Shown piece by piece: positions 24,318 through 31,429 of a stretch of 43,808 nt of DNA; position 1 is the first letter of the stretch, and every line of letters starts with the position of its first letter. The notes below the pieces were generated by a model. It saw nothing but the letters and a program-made list of their open reading frames with translations. It was not told where the DNA came from and did not search any database. Position numbers and translations under genes: made by a program. The DNA comes from a virus. The DNA lies in IMG/VR virus record IMGVR_UViG_3300027659_000068, positions 1 through 43,808 of that record; one strand, given 5' to 3'.

Positions 24318-24622
24318 TGGTGGACACGAGGGGAGTCGAACCCCTGTCCTATACGTGTTTCTATAGATCTTCAAACATGCTTATAGTTTCTCAAGTTGCA
24401 TGCTAGACAGAGCATGCGCTGTTTTGGGTTGCCTGATTTGTACTCGGAGTAGAGCAGGCATGTCTCCGAGCGTGTTTAGATTAGGCCGCTAGAGCGAGTC
24501 CAGAATCTACGACGTTGTTTTTGCCGTTTAGTTTTTTGAAAGGCTTTTAAAGAGGCCAACCTTATCATTCCTCTGCATGCTAATCCATAGAGCACTCGTA
24601 AAGTCGAAACCAGAGCGTGCCC
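24318..24622 (-). ncRNA. ssrA: tmRNA (transfer-messenger RNA)
   Basis: 305 nt. The 5' end GGGCACGCTCTGGTTTCGAC and the 3' end GGGGTTCGACTCCCCTCGTG...TCCACCA are diagnostic of one-piece tmRNA. Acceptor stem GGGCACG/CGTGTCC keeps the G3-U70 pair used by alanyl-tRNA synthetase. Helix P2 pairs CTATGGAT with ATCTATAG. The mRNA-like part reads GGC AAA AAC ... GCC TAA, giving tag GKNNVVDSGLALAA, ending in ALAA as recognised by ClpXP-type proteases. It would rescue stalled ribosomes with SmpB. Its first base is the last base of the exostosin stop codon, so it is probably cut from that transcript. CCA is encoded. Confidence 0.95.
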
Positions 24623-25467
24623 TAAATTTTACTTAATGTTTGTAGAGTTTTTAGTATATTTTCTGACATTCCTTTCATAGTAAAATATTCAGAATATATT
24701 CTTTTTCCAGATTTTAACATAGATTGATATTGGCTGTCATCGATTTGAAGCAGTCTGTCTTTGATAGTTTCTATTTCATTGCAGTGCACGAGAACACAAA
24801 AACTACTCCAATCAATTCGATCTTCAAAAGCAAACCATCTTTTATCATATACCACAACAGGTACAGATTCTAATTGTAACGCTTCATAGAGCCTAAAACT
24901 TTGAGCTCCATAGCCGCGAGGACAGAGTGTAAATTTTGATCTTCTTGTGGTATTGATAAACACATTAAAATCATCATTGCATACTTCGAGAGTCCACGAT
25001 TTATTCACAAAAACAAAGCTAGAATCTCTACCATACAGATCAGCTATCTGATTGCGTATATTGTGAGTAGTAGAGCCTACAAATGAACAGAATATGTCTT
25101 TTTCTAAAGTTTCGTATTGTGGCAAAGGAGAGCATATCAATGGCAAAGGAATCCCGGTGCCATTGCCTCCAGCTTCGAAACTTATTGTGTTTTCTGGAAG
25201 AACTTCTCGTACGGCATCATCATGTTGAGATACTGTAAAATATTTGTCATTAGGCAATGAGTCTAGATATGGTTGCACCAAATTTATATTTTCGTGCGTA
25301 TGATAGATATTCGTCCAAAATACAGGAATTAAAGTATAGCCAGTTTTATCAAAAGATATTTTATTTTTCTTGTAATAAGCATAAAAATATTCTTCTAGAT
25401 ATTCTCCTGTGTGATACGGAGGATATGAAGAATAGTTTGATTCGGGTCTTAAATTTTTAAAATTCAC
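24622..25467 (-). CDS. exostosin-family glycosyltransferase
   Basis: 281 residues; the C-terminal half has the exostosin/GT47 signature SKFTLCPRGYGAQSFRLYEA followed by LQLESVPVVVYD. It probably adds a sugar to a surface or virion glycan with the nearby WcbI and methyltransferase genes. Its stop codon abuts the tmRNA. Confidence 0.8.
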   Translation of the reverse strand: MNFKNLRPESNYSSYPPYHTGEYLEEYFYAYYKKNKISFDKTGYTLIPVFWTNIYHTHENINLVQPYLDSLPNDKYFTVSQHDDAVREVLPENTISFEAGGNGTGIPLPLICSPLPQYETLEKDIFCSFVGSTTHNIRNQIADLYGRDSSFVFVNKSWTLEVCNDDFNVFINTTRRSKFTLCPRGYGAQSFRLYEALQLESVPVVVYDKRWFAFEDRIDWSSFCVLVHCNEIETIKDRLLQIDDSQYQSMLKSGKRIYSEYFTMKGMSENILKTLQTLSKI

Positions 25468-25483
25468 TTCAATAAAATTAAAA

Positions 25484-25571
25484 TGGCGGGTAGAGTAGGA
25501 TTTGAACCCACGGTGACTTTCGCCACTTCAGTTTTCAAGACTGACGCAATAAACCGCTCTGCCATCTACCC
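25484..25571 (-). tRNA. tRNA-Ser (UGA)
   Basis: 88 nt class II tRNA: acceptor GGGTAGA/TCTACCC, loop CTTGAAA with UGA, long variable arm, T-loop TTCAAAT, CCA encoded. Confidence 0.94.
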
Positions 25572-25579
25572 TTAAAAAT

Positions 25580-26365
25580 TTATAAATTGACTACTAGCAT
25601 CAGTCCTCCGCTGCTAATTAGCCGGGCATTATAGCCACGAGCCTTTAGTAGAGAAGTTACCATGCCCCATGAGTGTTCAATGTCAGTGAGGTCTTCTAAA
25701 ATTATGGTTCCGCCCTTTTTAACAGTTCGTAACGCAAAGTTTAAAGTGTTTAGACTAGAGACAAATGAATGCAAGCCGTCTTCAATAAAGATATCATAGC
25801 TCGGAGAATCGAAATTTTTATGCATATCATCAAAAGTCGCAGGGTTTAGCTGATCTACATACGATGTTCGTATTCTCTCTTCAGCGAATAGAGTTCCATG
25901 GTCAACATCCGCTCCAAATATTTGTGCATTTGGAAAAAATTCTTTGTATGCACGAATCGAAGAACCGACTGTAAAGCAGCCGCTCATGCGAGATGGGGTC
26001 GAAGGATTTTGTGATCCTAGTCCAATTTCAAGTATATTAAGAGGTGACTTTTTATCTGTTTTTTTAAAAATTTCTCCATAAACCAAGTGATAGTCATGCG
26101 ACACACTTTTATCTGAGCCGTGTCGTGTGAAAAGTTCTTTAAGAACTTCTGTAGTTTTAGTTTTATTGATGCTCTCAGTGTAAGATTCTGGAGCTTGGGG
26201 AACGATGCCAATCTCTTTTAAAAGTGAGTTGATAGACGGCAACAGATTCTTGATGCCAAGCATAGTTAGTTCTAAACCCATTTTGTTTAGCGTATCGCCA
26301 TCGCGTACTCCACCGCAGTTTGGTGCAAATGCGTATATACAATCAGATATAAATTTTTCAGTCAT
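25580..26365 (-). CDS. class I SAM-dependent methyltransferase
   Basis: LNILEIGLGSQNPSTPSRM (around residue 110) is motif I; IFGADVDHG supplies the acidic residue after strand 2; DIFIEDGLHS and GGTIILEDL follow in order. This resembles macrocin/TylF-type O-methyltransferases. Substrate probably a sugar, from its glycan-gene neighbours. Confidence 0.75.
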   Translation of the reverse strand: MTEKFISDCIYAFAPNCGGVRDGDTLNKMGLELTMLGIKNLLPSINSLLKEIGIVPQAPESYTESINKTKTTEVLKELFTRHGSDKSVSHDYHLVYGEIFKKTDKKSPLNILEIGLGSQNPSTPSRMSGCFTVGSSIRAYKEFFPNAQIFGADVDHGTLFAEERIRTSYVDQLNPATFDDMHKNFDSPSYDIFIEDGLHSFVSSLNTLNFALRTVKKGGTIILEDLTDIEHSWGMVTSLLKARGYNARLISSGGLMLVVNL

Positions 26366-26374
26366 ATTATAAGT

Positions 26375-26382
26375 TATTTATG
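26375..26382 (-). promoter_or_regulatory. late promoter variant CATAAATA
   Basis: One mismatch to TATAAATA, 9 nt from the methyltransferase start. Confidence 0.5.
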
Positions 26383-26390
26383 TAAAGTTT

Positions 26391-27245
26391 TTAATTAGTT
26401 TGTGAGTAAGATTCTATTAAAGATTCATCAAAAATTAGATCTATATTTTTCTTTAAGCGCAATCGATGTTTTGGTTTTTGATGTATAGCTATGTTTGGAA
26501 AAGCATTTCTAAAAAATAACATGTGAGTTACATCCAGTACATGCGTTAAATTTGGATATTGTAATAGACTTATTTTATTGCCTATATATGATTCATCAAG
26601 TTGTTCAAACAATTTTTTAGCAAGTTCATCCCAATATATGCCTGCAGGATGATTATGAGTGCCAAAAAGTAGATGTTGTCTCCAGTTTTCAGATATAAAT
26701 GAGCACATGTCTATATTGTTTTTATAGACGAGCGATGATTCAGCACATCTTTTTATATTTTCTTTCATGCTAAAATCATACATTTCTAGAATAATTTTAT
26801 TTAATTCAGGATCGTCAACACAAATTAAATAATCTAAAATTTTGTATTTATCGCTAGAAATGTTGTTATACGCGTATTTGATAAACGGAATAAAACTACG
26901 AGTACATAATGGATATGCAAAAAATCTGGGATTTGGAATACATATACTTTTACCGCTCGCAACGTTGTTTACTAAAAAATCTGTCTTCAACTCATCTATC
27001 ATTGAATTATTGACATGTTGAAAAACAAAATAGTCAACTTCTTCTATCTTTTTATGTAGACGACTTAAATAGTTTCGTTGTTGTTCCTCGCTATGTGCCC
27101 AAGTAGCAAACACTTTCGTGGTATGAAACTCTGGCACATCACACTCTCTACAATCAACTACTCTGAATCGATCACTATAATTGTCATGCAACCATTTAGC
27201 TATAACCGACGAATGGCAATTGCCATAAAATAATATTGTCTTCAT
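26391..27245 (-). CDS. WcbI-like polysaccharide biosynthesis protein
   Basis: The N-terminal ILFYGNCHSSVIAKWL is the WcbI family signature (GNC..S), followed by a VFATWAHSEEQ region and YFVFQHVNNS. WcbI proteins are putative acetyl- or acyl-transferases in capsule synthesis. 284 residues, full length. Part of the second glycan cluster with exostosin and methyltransferase. Confidence 0.72.
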   Translation of the reverse strand: MKTILFYGNCHSSVIAKWLHDNYSDRFRVVDCRECDVPEFHTTKVFATWAHSEEQQRNYLSRLHKKIEEVDYFVFQHVNNSMIDELKTDFLVNNVASGKSICIPNPRFFAYPLCTRSFIPFIKYAYNNISSDKYKILDYLICVDDPELNKIILEMYDFSMKENIKRCAESSLVYKNNIDMCSFISENWRQHLLFGTHNHPAGIYWDELAKKLFEQLDESYIGNKISLLQYPNLTHVLDVTHMLFFRNAFPNIAIHQKPKHRLRLKKNIDLIFDESLIESYSQTN

Positions 27246-27248
27246 AGA

Positions 27249-28043
27249 TTAGTTGTCTGACAGGTCATAGATGCGATCAGACAAGTCGACTGATCTATCT
27301 TTAGGAATCGTTCTCGTTAGTGTGCTGTTGTATGCTAGCAACAACGCTATAGCGAGCGGATCAAATACCGCTATGATGATTGCAACAAACCACATCACTA
27401 CGGTATCTAGAGGAACGTTTAGATGATCTGCAACAAACTTAAAGGTGCCAATATCTTTTGCTGCGCTGATTTGCCCCTTTAGATTTGCAATCTCGTTGTC
27501 AGCTGCAATTTTGCTGTCTTGCAACGCTCGGCTGCGATCACTGAGGGTTGCAATCTCTGCTGCTGTGCGTTCGATGTCTGCATAGATAGGTTTTGCATTT
27601 GCTGCAGACATCTTTGGCAGTCTTTCTTCTTGTGAACGTCGTGCAGAGTTTAGCGTTTCAATGCGAGCGCGTATCTGCTCCAATTCAGAGTCTGTTGATG
27701 CTTTACGAGACGTCTCTGCTTCTATGCGAGAATCAACGACTGCAAACTTTGATGAGTTGCTTGAATATGCCGCGGACAAGTATCCAAAGATGCCGAGCGA
27801 AGTGATGCACATAAGCATCGCAACCGCAACGAGCAGATAGGTTTTTAGCAGCGCACCTGTCTTGCTCCAGTAGTGGTGGAGATAGGTTGTAGCGACAAGC
27901 TTGCCAAGTTCTAATGAGCTTGCCATTACGAGAACTGAAGTGTAGCTGCCACTGAAAAGTGTAGCGATGCCAAGCACAGAAAACCATGCTGCGCAACCAG
28001 CTACAAGCAAGCTGCTAAAGAAACACAAGACTCGTAAAATCAT
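27249..28043 (-). CDS. membrane protein with periplasmic-type coiled coil
   Basis: 264 residues: three N-terminal membrane helices (LCFFSSLLVAGCAAWF, SVLVMASSLELGKLV, LLVAVAMLMCITSLGIFGYL), a ~100-residue coiled coil (IEAETSRKAS...ADNEIANLKGQ) and a C-terminal membrane helix (VVMWFVAIIIAVFDPLAIALLL). No family name known; similar architectures occur in marine phages. Behind a perfect late promoter. Confidence 0.75.
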   Translation of the reverse strand: MILRVLCFFSSLLVAGCAAWFSVLGIATLFSGSYTSVLVMASSLELGKLVATTYLHHYWSKTGALLKTYLLVAVAMLMCITSLGIFGYLSAAYSSNSSKFAVVDSRIEAETSRKASTDSELEQIRARIETLNSARRSQEERLPKMSAANAKPIYADIERTAAEIATLSDRSRALQDSKIAADNEIANLKGQISAAKDIGTFKFVADHLNVPLDTVVMWFVAIIIAVFDPLAIALLLAYNSTLTRTIPKDRSVDLSDRIYDLSDN

Positions 28044-28050
28044 TATGTTT

Positions 28051-28058
28051 TATTTATA
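28051..28058 (-). promoter_or_regulatory. late promoter TATAAATA
   Basis: Perfect match 7 nt before the coiled-coil membrane protein gene and 3 nt after the 3' end of the chimeric tRNA-Ile. Confidence 0.8.
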
Positions 28059-28061
28059 AAA

Positions 28062-28138
28062 TGGTGGGCCCGGTTGGGTTCGAACTAACGACCTTCGCGT
28101 TATCAACACGAGGTTCTAACCAACTGAACTATAGGTGT
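28062..28138 (-). tRNA. tRNA-Ile (GAU), chimeric and mispaired
   Basis: D-arm GTTC/GAAC and anticodon loop TTGATAA (GAU) are normal. The 5' acceptor strand ACACCTA cannot pair with the 3' strand CGGGCCC, and the T-stem GTTAG/CCAAC has an A-C mismatch. The last 24 nt are identical to those of tRNA-Met at 32897. The 5' half would fit a 3' end CTAAC-TAGGTGT, so this looks like a recombinant of two tRNAs joined in the T-loop. Function doubtful. CCA encoded. Confidence 0.85.
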
Positions 28139-28145
28139 AATAAAA

Positions 28146-28231
28146 TGGAGCTGAAGGTGGGATTCGAACCCACGGCGCGGAAACCATCCTGCTTACAAGG
28201 CAGGTGCAATCGACCACTATGCGACTTCAGC
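28146..28231 (-). tRNA. tRNA-Thr (UGU), long variable arm
   Basis: 86 nt; acceptor GCTGAAG/CTTCAGC, loop CTTGTAA with UGU, T-loop TTCGAAT, CCA encoded. The variable region (about 14 nt) is long for tRNA-Thr, a class II-like shape. The HNH gene overlaps its 5' end by 15 nt. Confidence 0.88.
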
Positions 28232-28921
28232 TTTGTTATACAAATCAAGAAATTTTTTGAATAGATTACTATTGTATGCTATTCCATTAGATGTAAATGC
28301 TTTGCTTAAACATTTATGTTTTTCATATTCTAACTTCAAACTATCAAAGTTAGTTTTAACTATATTTGGTTTTGAATCGTTTTCGCATTGTTTAGAACAA
28401 TACTTTTTCTTTTTATTATTAGAAAATGTTGAATTACATGCACAACATGTAAAATACTTTTCCTTTTTATTTAGTGTTCTTCCTAATTTCCATTGTTCTG
28501 GAATTATGAAATCTTTAGAAACTTTTAAATTGTCAATACCATTGGTTATCCATACAGATCCATATTGACTATTACGTTCTCCTTTAGATGTAATTTTAGC
28601 GTTTTTAGACACATATTTTACAAACTGTTTGCGTGCCCATTCGTACATATGACCAGTCTTAATGCATGGCCGATCACAATTTTTTGAAGACTTCATTTGC
28701 ATTGTCCAAAGAGCGTATACTGTTTGGCTGCATCGGTTAAATCTCGCAAGCAATAGGTGTGCAATATAATGTTCACGGCCAGTTAAGGCTACAATGTTTA
28801 AACTTTCATTTGTGCCACCAAGCGATCGAGGGAGGATATGATGACGTTCGATATAACCCGTCATCAAGATATTTTTCCGTCGATAGTCTATGAGACTATC
28901 GTATATCCTCTTGTAATCCAT
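28217..28921 (-). CDS. HNH homing endonuclease
   Basis: GYIERHHILPRSLGGTNESL then NIVALTGREHYIAHLLL is the HNH pattern of phage homing nucleases (HH...N...H). The C-terminal part has CCACNSTFSNNKKKKYCSKQC, a four-Cys zinc site, followed by an IxxAF-like DNA-binding tail (CLSKAFTSNGIAYNSNLFKK). 234 residues, full length, with its own late promoter, between tRNA genes. Confidence 0.85.
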   Translation of the reverse strand: MDYKRIYDSLIDYRRKNILMTGYIERHHILPRSLGGTNESLNIVALTGREHYIAHLLLARFNRCSQTVYALWTMQMKSSKNCDRPCIKTGHMYEWARKQFVKYVSKNAKITSKGERNSQYGSVWITNGIDNLKVSKDFIIPEQWKLGRTLNKKEKYFTCCACNSTFSNNKKKKYCSKQCENDSKPNIVKTNFDSLKLEYEKHKCLSKAFTSNGIAYNSNLFKKFLDLYNKAEVA

Positions 28922-28926
28922 AAGTT

Positions 28927-28934
28927 TATTTATA
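28927..28934 (-). promoter_or_regulatory. late promoter TATAAATA
   Basis: Perfect match 5 nt upstream of the HNH gene start. Confidence 0.75.
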
Positions 28935-28969
28935 TAAAACGAACTTTTAACTTATGCATTACAATAAAA

Positions 28970-29044
28970 TGGCTCCCAAGATTTGACTCGAACAAATAAC
29001 CTAAGCATTAACAGTGCTCCGCTCTGCCATTGAGCTACTTGGGA
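28970..29044 (-). tRNA. tRNA-Asn (GUU)
   Basis: 75 nt; acceptor TCCCAAG/CTTGGGA, loop CTGTTAA with GUU, T-arm ATTTG/CAAAT with loop TTCGAGT, CCA encoded. Confidence 0.94.
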
Positions 29045-29065
29045 ATTATACAGTAAAACTACTTA

Positions 29066-29281
29066 TCAATGCGTGATTGTTTCAACCTTAACGATCTTTC
29101 CACCTAACGCAATAATCGTACGAACCTCTTCAGCCTCTTTTGCTGGACTAACTTCGGTAACGCGAGTATTACCGTGTTTGGTTTTGTATGTGATTTCTTT
29201 TGAAATTCTAGGTTGTGCAGTTGATTCTCCCATAAGAATTTCGGCTGCGGCATTAAAAATACTTCCTGGTTTGTGTTGCAT
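29066..29281 (-). CDS. leader-bearing small late protein, 71 aa
   Basis: MQHKPGSIFNAAAEILMGE resembles the shared leader (small-residue helix ending GE). The remainder (ITYKTKHGNTRVTEVSPAKE...) is short and basic/acidic mixed. Late promoter directly upstream. Candidate packaged protein; function unknown. Confidence 0.65.
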   Translation of the reverse strand: MQHKPGSIFNAAAEILMGESTAQPRISKEITYKTKHGNTRVTEVSPAKEAEEVRTIIALGGKIVKVETITH

Positions 29282-29286
29282 AAGTT

Positions 29287-29294
29287 TATTTATA
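29287..29294 (-). promoter_or_regulatory. late promoter TATAAATA
   Basis: Perfect match 5 nt upstream of the 71-aa leader protein gene. Confidence 0.78.
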
Positions 29295-29371
29295 AGAAAG
29301 CTAATCTATCGCTGAAGAGGCGCGGTGTCATTTTTCAGACTCTCACTTTTCATTGATCCCTCTTCACTTTT

Positions 29372-29596
29372 CTACAAGTACTCACTCGCCGAGATCTCCC
29401 AGTCCGTTTTCTCTGAATACTTCCGCTGATCAAATGCACGATAGAAAATTGACCAATTGTCTGATCCGAAGCGCGCTACTTTATCAGGTATAGCCACTTG
29501 CGACCAGACAATTGGAAAGTGTTTACGGCTCAGGTCGCTATATCGTGTAATGTGTTCCCAACCGAAAATCGCCTCGAAAGACTCGATTTCTACCAT
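29372..29596 (-). CDS. hypothetical protein, 74 aa
   Basis: Begins MVEIESFEAIFGWEHITRYSD; acidic and aromatic-rich. No family recognised and no clear promoter. Kept as probable because codon use is ordinary and no competing gene fits. Confidence 0.5.
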   Translation of the reverse strand: MVEIESFEAIFGWEHITRYSDLSRKHFPIVWSQVAIPDKVARFGSDNWSIFYRAFDQRKYSEKTDWEISASEYL

Positions 29597-29675
29597 ATAC
29601 GCAAGCGTGTCTTCCTATGGCTACCTTACACAAACGTCTTAGTGGACGAATACCCCTCAATGACCGTAAAATTGT

Positions 29676-29897
29676 TTATGATGCGATTACAATGAAATCA
29701 TTTTCAACCAATCTTCTTACTAGTGGATTACCGTCCTCATCCTTAGTTGATGTTTCTAAAAAATAAAATACCATTCCAATAGATTGAATAGCATCCAATT
29801 GTTCTTTGAATGTTTTTCCCACTGGTTTGTAATCTTCATATTTTGCTTCAAACTCTTCACGAGTTCCTTTGTATAATGTTACTTGTTTGTTTGTCAT
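29676..29897 (-). CDS. hypothetical protein, 73 aa
   Basis: Begins MTNKQVTLYKGTREEFEAKY. Upstream AATAAATAAC is a weak late-promoter variant. No family recognised. Confidence 0.65.
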   Translation of the reverse strand: MTNKQVTLYKGTREEFEAKYEDYKPVGKTFKEQLDAIQSIGMVFYFLETSTKDEDGNPLVRRLVENDFIVIAS

Positions 29898-29952
29898 GTT
29901 GTTATTTATTATAATATAGTTTTGCTACTTTGTAAATGGAAAAATGATTTAT

Positions 29953-30096
29953 CTGTCAGACCTTAGAGTCCTATGCCCCTCGCGCATAGAAAGCATCTTC
30001 GCCGGTTCACGGAAGGGCCACTTTGTAGCGATTCTCATCGCCTCAGACGGATAGCCGGCATAGGTCTTCACAGCTGTGTGTAGATATTCTCGACAG
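29953..30096 (-). ncRNA. candidate structured RNA, ~145 nt
   Basis: Gene-free stretch that folds as nested helices: outer CTGTC/GACAG, then AGACC/GGTCT, then GCCGG/CCGGC, with hairpins GCGAT-GAGA-ATCGC and CTATGC...GCATAG. The GC content is clearly higher than in the flanks. I do not recognise the family. Confidence 0.55.
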
Positions 30097-30098
30097 AT

Positions 30099-30178
30099 AA
30101 AAAAGGCGGCTAGAGTGTGCGTGGAATCTCAGGAATTGTATCCTGTTATACTAGTAACTTGCCAGATTCCCTCTAGCC
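30099..30178 (-). ncRNA. candidate small structured RNA or elaborate terminator
   Basis: GGCTAGAG pairs with CTCTAGCC, GGAATCT with AGATTCC, and CAGGA with TCCTG, forming one long interrupted hairpin that is followed by TTTTTT. It lies after the leader protein gene ending at 30219, so it may end that transcript or be a separate RNA. Confidence 0.55.
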
Positions 30179-30218
30179 ATTGAAAGCGAATGAATGATCG
30201 CGTGTTACATTAAAAATC

Positions 30219-30683
30219 TTATACCTTTGCAGCAACTGCAAGGGCTTTTGCGATGTTTTTAAATTCGCTTGCAGAAGCGGAAATATAAGCATCACCAGAA
30301 AAGCTTTTGAATTGTGACCAAGAGACTGTACCATCAGACGTATTAAGCAAAGGAGCATTCATTTGAATGAATACCTTGTTGCCTCTTTCAGTAAAGGTAA
30401 TGCAACCAGCTCCAACATAAATTATGTCATCAACTGGTTGGCCATTTACTTTATCTGCGTTTGGTCTATCAACTTTTAGGCCACCATCAATCATTGGTTT
30501 ACCAACTCTATCTTCGTTTGCAGCCAAAAAGCTATAATAATTCTGATTGCCTTTTTTAGTCCAAACGGTAATGTCTGGATCAGATTGACCGCTCGCTTCT
30601 TCAAGAGAAGCAAGCTCGCATTCAGCTAACATTGCACGGTATGCGTCAGCTGCAGATGGCGGGATTGAGATATTTGGATTCAT
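30219..30683 (-). CDS. leader-bearing late protein, 154 aa
   Basis: MNPNISIPPSAADAYRAMLA, with LAE at 19-21 and LEE at 27-29, is almost identical to the start of the next gene upstream; the DNA repeat is 93 bp long. The rest (ITVWTKKGNQNYYSFLAANE...) is a beta-rich domain without known family. Candidate packaged protein trimmed after an LxE site. Confidence 0.7.
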   Translation of the reverse strand: MNPNISIPPSAADAYRAMLAECELASLEEASGQSDPDITVWTKKGNQNYYSFLAANEDRVGKPMIDGGLKVDRPNADKVNGQPVDDIIYVGAGCITFTERGNKVFIQMNAPLLNTSDGTVSWSQFKSFSGDAYISASASEFKNIAKALAVAAKV

Positions 30684-30694
30684 ATTCTTTATTT
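30602..30694. repeat. 93-bp direct repeat, copy 1
   Basis: Encodes the leader of the 154-aa protein plus its upstream sequence; nearly identical to copy 2 296 bp further on (30898-30990), including the leader, start codon and ATTCTTTATTT upstream. Confidence 0.9.
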
Positions 30695-30979
30695 TTTAAA
30701 GACAAAGTCAATATTAGAGCCAAGGTATTGAACAATATTGTCACCATCAAGAAGGCCTGCTTTAACTTTTTCGTCATGTGTGCCACGAATGACAACATCT
30801 GGAAACTCAGCGCGAAGAGTATTAAACTTTTTCATAAACGATTCAAGGCGCGCCTTGTTTTCTTTAGTTGGTAAAATGGTTTTGAGTGCTGCCTCAGCAA
30901 GAGAAGCAGGCTCGCATTCAGCTAACATTGCACGGTATGCGTCAGCTGCAGATGGCTGGATTGAGATATTTGGATTCAT
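30689..30979 (-). CDS. leader-bearing late protein, 96 aa
   Basis: Leader MNPNISIQPSAADAYRAMLA with LAE at 19-21 and 27-29, then an unrelated ~65-residue basic domain (KENKARLESFMKKFNTLRAE). Sharing only the leader with its neighbour points to module exchange behind a fixed targeting segment. Confidence 0.7.
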   Translation of the reverse strand: MNPNISIQPSAADAYRAMLAECEPASLAEAALKTILPTKENKARLESFMKKFNTLRAEFPDVVIRGTHDEKVKAGLLDGDNIVQYLGSNIDFVFKK

Positions 30980-30990
30980 ATTCTTTATTT
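30898..30990. repeat. 93-bp direct repeat, copy 2
   Basis: Second copy of the leader-coding repeat; includes the complete late promoter TATAAATA, which copy 1 has lost (it reads ATTTTTTAAA there). Confidence 0.9.
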
Positions 30991-30993
30991 ATA
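30986..30993 (-). promoter_or_regulatory. late promoter TATAAATA
   Basis: Perfect match 6 nt upstream of the 96-aa leader gene. Confidence 0.78.
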
Positions 30994-31402
30994 AGAAAAT
31001 TTTGTCAGGCTCGCTTGAAATAAGAGCTGGAGTATATAAGTTATTGTCGCTAGCAACGGTAAACCAACTTCCCTTTTCATCATTATCAATTTGTGCAATA
31101 CCATATTCAGCCAAGTCTTCACCAACTGCAACCTTTACGCTATACCACTTTTGCACGCCAAGCGTAGCCAATTTGCCGCTGTTTCCTACATTTTTATAGG
31201 GGCTAACTTTATACAAGAGATCATCATCAGGAAAGTATATATAACCATCTTTAATGATTTTCGTTTTGACTGCTTGTTCAGTTAAAGAAACTTCTTCAAG
31301 AGAAGCAGATTCAAGAACAATAGTTTGTGCTGCAATCGCCTCGTCATAAGAGTCTTGAGCCATTTTGCGGTATGCGGTAGTAATGTTGCTACGAGTATTC
31401 AT
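30989..31402 (-). CDS. leader-bearing late protein, 137 aa
   Basis: MNTRSNITTAYRKMAQDSYD with LEE at 35-37 and LTE at 40-42: a divergent member of the leader family. The C-terminal ~90 residues (YIYFPDDDLLYKVSPYKNV...) form a beta-rich domain of unknown function. Preceded by a perfect late promoter. Confidence 0.7.
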   Translation of the reverse strand: MNTRSNITTAYRKMAQDSYDEAIAAQTIVLESASLEEVSLTEQAVKTKIIKDGYIYFPDDDLLYKVSPYKNVGNSGKLATLGVQKWYSVKVAVGEDLAEYGIAQIDNDEKGSWFTVASDNNLYTPALISSEPDKIFL

Positions 31403-31411
31403 ATTATATCT

Positions 31412-31419
31412 TATTTATA
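31412..31419 (-). promoter_or_regulatory. late promoter TATAAATA
   Basis: Perfect match 9 nt upstream of the 137-aa gene; it also marks the 3' border of the ncRNA region. Confidence 0.78.
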
Positions 31420-31429
31420 TAAACTAAAA

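Noticed and set aside
28233-28568. 111-codon plus-strand ORF
   Set aside because: Antisense to the HNH gene, whose motifs and late promoter are clear.
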